NCBI GenBank assembly: GCA_039933315.1
Contig: JBDTOI010000096.1
Coordinates: 1-15,344 of the forward strand
Reading direction: 5' to 3'
DNA from: DASXRU01 sp039933315
GTDB taxonomy: Bacteria > Acidobacteriota > Blastocatellia > Pyrinomonadales > Pyrinomonadaceae
DNA: 15,344 nt
Below, piece after piece: positions 6,565 to 13,664 of the stretch. A program made the position numbers and the translations under genes. The notes under the pieces were generated by a model that made no database searches, was not told the DNA's origin, and saw only the letters and a list, made by a program, of their open reading frames with translations. How positions within the stretch are numbered: position 1 is the first letter of the stretch; every line of letters begins with the position of its first letter.

Positions 6565-9500
6565 TCACCCGAAGGTCAGCGCCTCCTGGACTAATCGCTG
6601 CTGCTCCAGCAGGTGGATTGAATACGATCCAATCGCGGGACTGGCCGAGGGTGCGCGGCCCACATAACGCGGGCGTCTGTTGCTGGTTGCGAGGTCTTCC
6701 AGGCGCTGCTCAATAAATGTCCAGCCGCCCATGTTTTTCGGCTCTTCCTGCACCCAGAGAAGCTCTGCCAGATTTGGAAAGCTGGTAATGATCTCCTGCA
6801 GGCGTCGCTGCGGAAAAGGATAAAACTGTTCCAGCCGAACAATGGCAATGCTCTCTGCTCCTGATTTCTTTCGCCCCTCGCTCAGATCGTAAAAGACTTT
6901 GCCGCTGCACAGGATCAACCGCTTCACCTGATTACGATCGGTGACTTCGCCGTCTTCTATCACCGGCTGAAATCCGCCATTCGCTAAATCGGAGACGCTA
7001 GATCCGGCGGCCGGTAAACGCAGCAAGCTCTTCGGAGTAATCACCACCAGGGGTCGCTCGAAACCGGGCCGCACCTGGCGGCGGAGCAGATGGAAATACT
7101 GGGCAGGAGTGGAGGGATAGCAAACCTGCAAATTGTTTTCCGCGCAGAGTTGAAGAAAGCGTTCGAGTCGCGCGCTCGAGTGTTCCGGACCCTGGCCTTC
7201 GTATCCATGCGGCAGCAGCATCGTCAACCTGGAAGTCTGTTTCCATTTATCTTCGCTGGCCGCGATGTACTGGTCGATGATCACCTGCGCGCCGTTTACG
7301 AAGTCACCAAATTGGGCTTCCCACATCACCAGCGCATCTTTGGCGACGACGGTATAGCCATACTCGAATCCGAGTACGCCTTCTTCCGAGAGCGAGCTAT
7401 CAAAAACTTCGAACCGGGCCCGCGGATTGTTTTCCGAAGACAACTCGGCCAGTGGCATCCAGGGCTGGCCGGTTTGGGTGTCGTACAAAACCGCGTGCCG
7501 CTGGCTGAAGGTCCCCCGGCCCGAATCCTGCCCGCTGAGACGCACGTACGAGCCGTCGATCACCAGCGAGCCGAACGCCACGGCTTCGGCAAAGGCCCAA
7601 TCCATTGGCATCGCACCTTCGCCCATTTTGGCTCGGCGCGCCAGTTGACTGACCATTTTGGGATTGATGTTGAAGCCGTCCGGCACAATGGCAATCTGCT
7701 GTCCGATCTTTCGCACCAGCTCAGCATCAATGCCGGTGTCGACGACATCTGAGCCGTCAAGTTCAGGCAGAGGAGGCTGCAGTGTTTGCGCCGGCTTTTG
7801 CTGTGCGGCAACTTCTTTGGCGCGCGCCTGCGCCGCCTCGTAACGTTTCACGCGCTCCTGGATCAATTGCTGAACACCGGCTTCGTCAATCACGCCTTCA
7901 CGAATCAACTTTTGCGCATACTTAGTGCGCACACCCGGATGCGCCTTCACGCGCGCGTACATCAATGGCTGGGTGTAACTCGGCTCGTCAGTTTCGTTAT
8001 GGCCCAATTTGCGGAAGCCGACTATGTCGAGCACGACGTCCTTGTTGAATTCCTGACGATAGCCCAAAGCGATCCGCAGCGTCCGATAGGCCGCGTCCGG
8101 GTCGTCGCCATTGACATGGAAGATTGGCAATTGCGTCATGCGCGCCACATCGGTTGAGTAGATGGTGGAGCGCCCTTGTTCCGGAGACGTGGTAAAGCCG
8201 ATCTGGTTATTGATAATGATGTGGATGGTGCCGCCGGTGCGATAGCCTTTGAGCTGGGCCAGGTTCAGTGTCTCCATCACGATGCCCTGGCCGGCAAAGG
8301 CTGCGTCACCGTGCAGCAGCACCGGCAACGCGCGATCGATTGCTTCCTCGCGCGGGACTTTGGCGCCGGCGATCATCTCATCCTGCTTCGCCCGCACCAT
8401 GCCCTCGACCACCGGATCGACAAACTCGAGATGGCTGGGATTGGGCGACAGCGTCAGCTCGACCTTGTGTCCGCTGGCGGTCTCGCGTTCGCCGACTGCG
8501 CCCTGGTGATATTTCACATCACCTTCATCGGCGGGGAAGTTGGGGTGCACGGATCCTTCGAAGGAGGTAAAGATGCGTTCGCAAAAGTGGCCGATAACGT
8601 TGGCGAGCACGTTGAGGCGGCCGCGATGTGCCATGCCCAGGGTAATATCTTCGACTCCTTGTGCGCCTGCGTCTTCTATCAACCGATCAAGCAGGGGAAT
8701 GATGGTCTCGCACCCTTCGAGTGAGAACCGTTTCTGGCCTAAATACTTCGTGTGCAGAAACCTCTCGAATTGTTCCGCCGAGATTAGTTTCCAGAGTATT
8801 TGCTTCCTGATCTCGTTATCGATTGGCTCCGGCTGCACAAACTCACGGCGAATCTGCTCGCGCAACCAACGCTTCTCCTCTTTGCTTTGAATATGCCGGT
8901 ACTCGATACCGACCTTGCCGCAGTAGGCCCGCCGCAACAGATCCAGTATGTCGCGCAGGGTAGCGCTCTCGATGCCGCCCAGACCGCCGGTGATGAACTC
9001 GCGGTCGAGATCCCAGATCGTCAGACCGTAGGTTCGAATGTCCAGCTCGGGATGCTCCAGGCGCGGCATCGCGTGCAGCGGGTCGATGTCGGCAATCAGA
9101 TGACCACGCACGCGATAGGAGTTAATGAGCTCCATCACCGCAGCTTGTTTGAGCGACTGCTCGCGCATCTCGTCGCCGCCCGCCAGAAACGGATTGCGGT
9201 CCACGGCCCAGCGCAGCGGCGGATGCGGGATTCCCAGGTCAACAAAGATGTCGTCGTAAAAGCGATGTTCGCCGATCAGTAGCTCGTGAATCCGCGCCAG
9301 AAAAGCTCCTGACTCGGCCCCCTGAACGATGCGATGATCGTAAGTGCTGCTGATGGTGATGGCCTTACTGATGCCGAGCTGCGACAAAGCCTCCGGCGAC
9401 ATGGCCTGATACTCCGCCGGATACTCGATGGCGCCGGTGGCGATAATGACCGACTGGCCGGCCATCAGGCGGGGCGTTGAAGCCACGGTGCCGAGGGTGC

Positions 9501-10320
9501 CGGGATTGGTGAGCGAAATAGTGGTCCCTTGAAAGTCGGCAATCTGAAGTTTGCCTGTTCGCGCCTGATTGACGACCGTGTCATATGCCGTCAGGAATTC
9601 AGAGAAGCGCAGCCGGCCGGCGTCCTTGATGTTCGGCACCAGCAGCGTGCGCGTGCCGTCTTTCTTCTCCAGATCGATAGCGATGCCCAGGTTCACGGCT
9701 TTACGCTTGAGGCGCACCGGCTTGCCATCGCGGACCTCGAAGCCGTCATTCAATTGCGGGTATTCATCGAGCGCGCGCAGGATGGCCCAGGCAATCAAAT
9801 GCGTGTACGACGCCTTGCCGCCCTCGTTTTCCTGCAGATGTTTATTTATCGTGCGACGGTTTTCATCCAGCAGCTTAACCGGAATGCGACGCTGCGAAGT
9901 GGCGGTGGGGACATGAAGGCTGGCCTCCATGTTCTCTACAATCTTGAGCGCGGCGCCGCGTATGGGGATTGCCTCGGCCTCAGTCTCGGCCGTTTGCTGG
10001 ACTGGCGCGGGCTTCGGTTCAGGGGCCGGCGCCTGGGCTTTCGCCGGGCTCGCCGCTGTCGCTTTATGGCCATCGCCGCCGCCAAATTTGGCGCCATCGC
10101 CATCTGCTTGTGGCAATGTGACGCCGCCACCTTTTGCGGGCTCCGTTTTTGCGGGTGACGCTGATTCGCCCAGCAGCTCGGCAAAGTATGCGCGCCAGGA
10201 TTCATCTACCAACGTTGGATCGCTGCGCCAGCGGCTTAACAGCCCTTCGACATAAGTCGCGTTCGCGCCAAAATTCTCGGCGATAAGTTCGGATAAATCT
10301 GTGTTAACTGTTGATGCCAA
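6565..10320 (-). CDS. kgd: Multifunctional 2-oxoglutarate decarboxylase/dehydrogenase E1 with fused E2-like domain
   Basis: This 1251-residue protein has the actinobacterial Kgd/SucA layout. It starts with an E1 N-terminal segment (about 9-51, FGANATYVEGLLSRWRSDP), followed by an Ala/Pro-rich linker (about 52-112) and an E2 succinyltransferase-type catalytic core (about 115-350, STYDHRIVQGAESGAF with His329). No lipoyl domain is present. The thiamine-diphosphate E1 follows (about 385-1251) with AHRGRL (His565), the cofactor motif starting GDAAFAGQG at 671-679 through INNQIGF, and the C-terminal QEEPKNMGGW. It decarboxylates 2-oxoglutarate for the TCA cycle, either with partner E2/E3 proteins or giving succinic semialdehyde. 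The Gln in DHRIVQG replaces the Asp of classical E2 enzymes, as I recall for mycobacterial Kgd. The start is a TTG at 10320, supported by GAGG at 10327-10330, 6 bases upstream. It is not in an operon with other TCA genes here. A repeat cluster begins 24 bp upstream of the start. Confidence 0.95.
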   Translation of the reverse strand: MASTVNTDLSELIAENFGANATYVEGLLSRWRSDPTLVDESWRAYFAELLGESASPAKTEPAKGGGVTLPQADGDGAKFGGGDGHKATAASPAKAQAPAPEPKPAPVQQTAETEAEAIPIRGAALKIVENMEASLHVPTATSQRRIPVKLLDENRRTINKHLQENEGGKASYTHLIAWAILRALDEYPQLNDGFEVRDGKPVRLKRKAVNLGIAIDLEKKDGTRTLLVPNIKDAGRLRFSEFLTAYDTVVNQARTGKLQIADFQGTTISLTNPGTLGTVASTPRLMAGQSVIIATGAIEYPAEYQAMSPEALSQLGISKAITISSTYDHRIVQGAESGAFLARIHELLIGEHRFYDDIFVDLGIPHPPLRWAVDRNPFLAGGDEMREQSLKQAAVMELINSYRVRGHLIADIDPLHAMPRLEHPELDIRTYGLTIWDLDREFITGGLGGIESATLRDILDLLRRAYCGKVGIEYRHIQSKEEKRWLREQIRREFVQPEPIDNEIRKQILWKLISAEQFERFLHTKYLGQKRFSLEGCETIIPLLDRLIEDAGAQGVEDITLGMAHRGRLNVLANVIGHFCERIFTSFEGSVHPNFPADEGDVKYHQGAVGERETASGHKVELTLSPNPSHLEFVDPVVEGMVRAKQDEMIAGAKVPREEAIDRALPVLLHGDAAFAGQGIVMETLNLAQLKGYRTGGTIHIIINNQIGFTTSPEQGRSTIYSTDVARMTQLPIFHVNGDDPDAAYRTLRIALGYRQEFNKDVVLDIVGFRKLGHNETDEPSYTQPLMYARVKAHPGVRTKYAQKLIREGVIDEAGVQQLIQERVKRYEAAQARAKEVAAQQKPAQTLQPPLPELDGSDVVDTGIDAELVRKIGQQIAIVPDGFNINPKMVSQLARRAKMGEGAMPMDWAFAEAVAFGSLVIDGSYVRLSGQDSGRGTFSQRHAVLYDTQTGQPWMPLAELSSENNPRARFEVFDSSLSEEGVLGFEYGYTVVAKDALVMWEAQFGDFVNGAQVIIDQYIAASEDKWKQTSRLTMLLPHGYEGQGPEHSSARLERFLQLCAENNLQVCYPSTPAQYFHLLRRQVRPGFERPLVVITPKSLLRLPAAGSSVSDLANGGFQPVIEDGEVTDRNQVKRLILCSGKVFYDLSEGRKKSGAESIAIVRLEQFYPFPQRRLQEIITSFPNLAELLWVQEEPKNMGGWTFIEQRLEDLATSNRRPRYVGRAPSASPAIGSYSIHLLEQQRLVQEALTFG

Positions 10321-10326
10321 CTCTTA

Positions 10327-10330
10327 CCTC
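10327..10330 (-). promoter_or_regulatory. Shine-Dalgarno deciding the TTG start of kgd
   Basis: GAGG (in GAGGTAAGAG) ends 6 bases before the TTG at 10320. There is no in-frame ATG nearby, and the N-terminal E1 motif begins within the first ten codons, so the TTG start is well supported. Confidence 0.7.
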
Positions 10331-10344
10331 AAAATGGAGATCTT

Positions 10345-10561
10345 AGTCCGCGAAGCGGACGAGCGAAAATAGCCCAGCACTTCAGTGCTGGGATTCCCAG
10401 GAGTCGCAAAGCTAGTCCGTCGGACGGACGACTGAAAGGATTTCGACCTGGCTTTAAGAATAGCAGCGTCAGCCGTCCGTTTCACGGACTGCGTCTCGCT
10501 CGAATTCGAGATCCCAGCACTGAAGTGCTGGGCTATTTGCACTCGTCCGCTTTCGCGGACT
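10345..10561. repeat. Nested inverted-repeat cluster upstream of kgd
   Basis: The outer arms are 10345-10394 and 10511-10561. Each holds a TCCGC/GCGGA hairpin and a CCCAGCAC-TTCA-GTGCTGGG hairpin, arranged as inverted copies. The interior contains a second inverted pair of GTCCGT/ACGGAC hairpins (gtccgtcggacggac at about 10415-10429, and a partner at about 10472-10487 with loop TTC). The whole block lies between the divergent kgd and phosphatase genes. The stretch 10562-10723 beyond it holds no gene that I can support. Confidence 0.9.
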
Positions 10562-10723
10562 GCGAGCGCGGACCGTTACCCTTCAGCAATTGTTTTTCAA
10601 TTAATAGACTAGCACCTTCCGCTACGGTTTGCATCCGGCCTGTGAATCGGCTCAAGGACGGGGGTGGATGTGTGAAAATACTCGAATTAAGGTGCTCCCG
10701 GTGTTATCTTAAGCGGCCAAATT

Positions 10724-10807
10724 GCGGTGTTTTGAGTACCGACTTTAGTCGGGCTTTTCTCAAGACACCGAACAAAGCCCGACTAAAGTCGGTACTCTGA
10801 ACACCGC
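10724..10807. repeat. Long single hairpin repeat upstream of the phosphatase gene
   Basis: The arms 10724-10756 and 10775-10807 are inverted copies matching at 31 of 33 positions with an 18-base loop. Each arm contains a smaller hairpin, CCGAC-TTTA-GTCGG. It lies 18 bp before the phosphatase ATG and between divergent genes, so it is not a terminator. It looks like another member of the intergenic palindrome population, but with one unit per arm. Confidence 0.9.
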
Positions 10808-10825
10808 TGCCGAAACGAGCCATTA

Positions 10826-11392
10826 ATGTCAAAACAAACAATCAAACCGCACTCGCAAAACAAATCGATGCTGATTTTGATAACTCTGCTCACCATTCTG
10901 TGTGCAGCGCCGGTCTTCGGCTATAGTTCCCCTTCCGATCAATCGCTAACAACCATCATCTTCATTAGACACGCAGAGAAGAAGGTCGAGCCGGACAATC
11001 CTGATCCTGATCTGAGCCCGGCCGGCGAGGCCCGCGCACAGGAAATAGCAAAAATGTTTGGCGATACGGGCGTGAACGCGATTTACGCGACCCAATTCAA
11101 ACGCACGCAACAAACCGTGAAGCCCCTGGCTGATAAATTGGGGATACCGGTTACTCAGGTGCCCGCAAAGAACAGCGCCGAGGTAGTAAAACAAATCCGT
11201 GCCCAGCACATGGGAAAGGTGATTTTTGTCGCCGGCCATAACAACTCGGTGCCGGAAATGATCGCGGCCCTGGGCGGCCCGAAGTTCCCGCTCATTCCGG
11301 AAACCGAGTTTGACAATCTTTACATCCTTACCATTGACGGAGAGGGCAAGGCTAAACTGATCAAACTGAAATACAGCGCCACTGTGAAGTAA
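10826..11392 (+). CDS. Exported histidine phosphatase family protein
   Basis: This 188-residue protein has a basic N-terminus and hydrophobic segment (about 15-32, MLILITLLTILCAAPVFG) that reads as a signal peptide, so it probably acts in the periplasm or at the outer face of the membrane. The phosphatase domain has the phosphohistidine motif FIRHAEK (Arg48, nucleophile His49), LSPAGEARAQ (62-72, like SixA/PhoE-type proteins), Arg93 in ATQFKRTQQT, and the second catalytic His138 in VAGHNNSVPEM. All catalytic residues of the family are present. The substrate is unknown; exported members act on phosphate esters or sugar phosphates. The ATG at 10826 has no clear Shine-Dalgarno; Met15 is an alternative that would still keep the hydrophobic segment. 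It stands alone or is loosely linked to the amidase 120 bp downstream. Confidence 0.88.
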   Translation: MSKQTIKPHSQNKSMLILITLLTILCAAPVFGYSSPSDQSLTTIIFIRHAEKKVEPDNPDPDLSPAGEARAQEIAKMFGDTGVNAIYATQFKRTQQTVKPLADKLGIPVTQVPAKNSAEVVKQIRAQHMGKVIFVAGHNNSVPEMIAALGGPKFPLIPETEFDNLYILTIDGEGKAKLIKLKYSATVK

Positions 11393-11402
11393 GCAAAACA
11401 AT

Positions 11403-11472
11403 TAGCCGCAGATGAACGCGGATAGGCGCGGATAAGTCAAGAAGTCAGTACCGCCTGCGATAGCGGGCGGGC
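11403..11472. repeat. Short intergenic repeat motifs between phosphatase and amidase genes
   Basis: The segment agccgcagatgaacgcgg with a doubled cgcggata (about 11403-11433) resembles a degenerate intergenic word that I recall from several environmental phyla; this is memory, not a search. It is followed by a small hairpin ccgcctgc-gata-gcgggcgg (about 11452-11471). Neither has a T tract, so I do not call a terminator. Function unknown. Confidence 0.4.
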
Positions 11473-11512
11473 CCCACACCCAAACAACGACGCTCAGATA
11501 ACTGAGGACTAC

Positions 11513-13312
11513 ATGAAGAAGACCAGCAAGACTCCCAAGCCCAACCCCCAACCCAACCGGCTCGACCGCCGTTCCTTCGTCAAGTTCATCCCCGCGCTCG
11601 GCGCCGCCGGTCTGGCGGCTTCACAACTGCCCTTGAGCACAACCGCTCAAACACCAACGCCCACTCCGTTGCCTTCACCATCGCCAACGCCGGCGAGGGT
11701 CACCAGGGAGATGCTGCGCAACACGGAGAGGCTAATCGGCATTGAGTTTACTGACGCGCAGGAAGCGATGGCGCTGAATAACGTCAACACTAATCTGGAT
11801 CGGTACGAGACACTGCGAAAGATAGATATTCCGCTCGATACTGAGCCGGCCACAGCATTTCATCCGGCACCACCGGGAAAGACATTCAATTCGCGCGCGC
11901 TCAAGTTCAAGCTCGGCAAAGTGGAAGCGCCGGCCTTCAAGTCGGTGGACGATCTTGCCTTCGCGACGGTGCCACAACTTGCCGAGTTAATCCGCACAAA
12001 GAAGGTTTCCCCACTCGAGTTGACGAAAATGTATATCGCCCGGCTCAAGCGCTATGGGCCAAAGCTCAATTGCACCGTCACCCTCACCGAAGACCTGGCC
12101 CTGGCGCAGGCCGGCGCCGCCGAAGCTGAAATCAAGCGCGGCAAGTATCGTGGACCGCTGCACGGAATTCCCTGGGGCGCAAAAGACTTGTTTGCCACCA
12201 AAGGGATTCGCACCACCTGGGGCGCGGAACCTTATCGCGACCAGATGATCAACTACGACGCCACCGTCATCGAGCGCCTGCGCGCCACGGGCGCCGTGCT
12301 GGTGGCAAAGCTTTCGATGGGGGCGCTGGCACAAGGGGCCAAGTGGTTCGGCGGAGTCACGCGCAACCCCTGGCAGCCCGATGAAGATCGGATGGGATCG
12401 AGCGGATCGTCTGCGGGTCCGGCAGCCGCTACGGCCGCGGGGCTGGTTGGCTTCTCTATCGGCACCGAAACTCTGGGCTCGATCGTTTCCCCTTCAACGC
12501 GCTGCGGCGTGGTTGGACTGCGGCCGACGTATGGCCGTGTCAGTCGCTATGGAGCGATGGGACTAAGTTGGACCATGGACAAAATTGGACCAATCTGTCG
12601 CGGCGTCGAAGACTGTGCCGCGGCGCTGGACGCCATCTATGGTCCCGACGAGCGCGACATCACGGTTGGCAACGTGCCGTTCAACTGGTTGCCGGACATC
12701 CCCCTCAACAAGCTGCGCATTGGATACATCAAGACGGAATTCGACGGCGTTCCACCCACTAACGAGGCCCAACGCCCACAGTTTGAGCAGCGACGCACCA
12801 TGTACAACGACGCATTGGAGGCATTGAAGAAGGCAGGCGCAAATCTTCAGCCGATCGAGATGCCAAAGTTCTCCACTACCAGTTTGCGCATTATTCTGGT
12901 GGCGGAAGCAGCCACAGCGTTTGATGATCTGACGCGCAATGGCGGAATAAATCAATTGTCCGGACAGGACGCGGGTGACTGGCCCAATACCTTTCGCTCT
13001 TCACGTTTCATTCCGGCGGTGGAATACCTGCGCGCGCAAAGAGCTCGCACGCTGCTGATCCATGAAATGGACAAACTGATGTCCAACTGGGATGTCTTTG
13101 TGTCGCCGGCGCCGGGGAGCACAAGCTTGCTGATCACGAACTTGACGGGACATCCGGCTGTCTGCATGCCCTGCGGTTTTATCAACAAACTACCGCAATC
13201 CATCATGTTTACCGGAAGGCTTTACGACGAGGCGGCGCCGCTCAGAGTAGCGCTGGCTTTCGAGCGGGCGACCCAGTGGCACACGATGCACCCCAAGGTT
13301 GATTGGACCTAA
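11513..13312 (+). CDS. Tat-exported amidase-signature family hydrolase
   Basis: This 599-residue protein begins with a twin-arginine signal (DRRSFVKFIPALGAAGLAAS, about 18-37), indicating export of the folded protein. A Thr/Pro/Ser-rich spacer (about 45-62, TPTPTPLPSPSPTP) follows. The amidase-signature domain (about 140-590) has the full Ser-cisSer-Lys triad: Lys224 in GIPWGAKDLF, Ser299 in GSSGSSAG, and nucleophile Ser323 in GTETLGSI. The spacings Lys to cis-Ser (75) and cis-Ser to Ser (24) equal those of fatty acid amide hydrolase, which supports an active enzyme. The family hydrolyses amide bonds in diverse small molecules and peptides; the substrate is not predictable. GatA is excluded by the export signal and the absence of gatB/gatC. 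The ATG has GAGG 5 bases upstream (11504-11507). A helical segment before the domain (about 63-110) has no recognised match. Confidence 0.92.
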   Translation: MKKTSKTPKPNPQPNRLDRRSFVKFIPALGAAGLAASQLPLSTTAQTPTPTPLPSPSPTPARVTREMLRNTERLIGIEFTDAQEAMALNNVNTNLDRYETLRKIDIPLDTEPATAFHPAPPGKTFNSRALKFKLGKVEAPAFKSVDDLAFATVPQLAELIRTKKVSPLELTKMYIARLKRYGPKLNCTVTLTEDLALAQAGAAEAEIKRGKYRGPLHGIPWGAKDLFATKGIRTTWGAEPYRDQMINYDATVIERLRATGAVLVAKLSMGALAQGAKWFGGVTRNPWQPDEDRMGSSGSSAGPAAATAAGLVGFSIGTETLGSIVSPSTRCGVVGLRPTYGRVSRYGAMGLSWTMDKIGPICRGVEDCAAALDAIYGPDERDITVGNVPFNWLPDIPLNKLRIGYIKTEFDGVPPTNEAQRPQFEQRRTMYNDALEALKKAGANLQPIEMPKFSTTSLRIILVAEAATAFDDLTRNGGINQLSGQDAGDWPNTFRSSRFIPAVEYLRAQRARTLLIHEMDKLMSNWDVFVSPAPGSTSLLITNLTGHPAVCMPCGFINKLPQSIMFTGRLYDEAAPLRVALAFERATQWHTMHPKVDWT

Positions 13313-13318
13313 GCATTG

Positions 13319-13364
13319 TTCGTGTTGCTTCGTGAAGTTTCGTGAAAGCACGAAAGAACACGAA
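13319..13364. repeat. TTCGTG inverted repeat after the amidase gene
   Basis: The arms ttcgtgttgcttcgtg (13319-13334) and cacgaaagaacacgaa (13349-13364) are near-complementary around a 14-base loop that itself contains another ttcgtg. It begins 6 bp after the amidase stop. Only a short T4 follows, so a terminator role is uncertain. Similar CACGAA-rich intergenic words are, as far as I recall, scattered in other environmental genomes. Confidence 0.5.
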
Positions 13365-13390
13365 TAAGAGTTTTGTTGCGTGCTGGTGCA

Positions 13391-13628
13391 GTTTGAATTT
13401 AACGCTGAAAGCGTTCGCTAATTCCAGCCCAGGGTTGCGCTTTGGTAACCCTGGGAAAGAAGCCCCACATTTCCAGAGGACGCAAACCCTGAAAGGGTTG
13501 CGTCGGGGTAACAGCAAACCTGTCGCAACTCCTTCAGAGTTGCGACAAGACCAACAGCATCTTATCCCAGGGTTTCATAGCAAACCCTGGGCTGGAATTA
13601 GCCAACGCCTTCGGCGTTAAGTTCAAAC
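13391..13628. repeat. Nested inverted-repeat cluster between amidase and cheA-like genes
   Basis: The left arm (13391-13456) and right arm (13565-13628) are inverted copies in the same order: gtttgaa, an AACGC/GCGTT hairpin, TAATTCCAG, then a CCCAGGG...CCCTGGG palindrome (13428-13455 and 13566-13591). Inside are two related hairpins in inverted arrangement, gacgcaa...ttgcgtc (13479-13504) and tgtcgcaact...agttgcgaca (13521-13547). The CCCAGGG palindrome is shared with the clusters at 12-67 and 4938-5174. No gene is seen between 13313 and 13664. Confidence 0.9.
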
Positions 13629-13664
13629 TATCAGTACCCTTTTGTGTTATCCCTTGTTTCCTGT

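Noticed and set aside
7090..9282. Long plus-strand open frames opposite kgd (for example 7090-7752, 8176-8724, 8800-9282)
   Set aside because: They are antisense to conserved catalytic segments of kgd, have no recognisable domains and no ribosome binding sites; they are shadows of a GC-rich gene.
10724..10807. Long hairpin as a transcription terminator
   Set aside because: It lies between divergent genes, upstream of the phosphatase start, and has no T tract; it is better treated as a repeat.
11513..13312. Amidase gene as gatA of the tRNA amidotransferase
   Set aside because: It has a twin-arginine export signal and a Pro/Thr-rich spacer, and no gatB or gatC is next to it.
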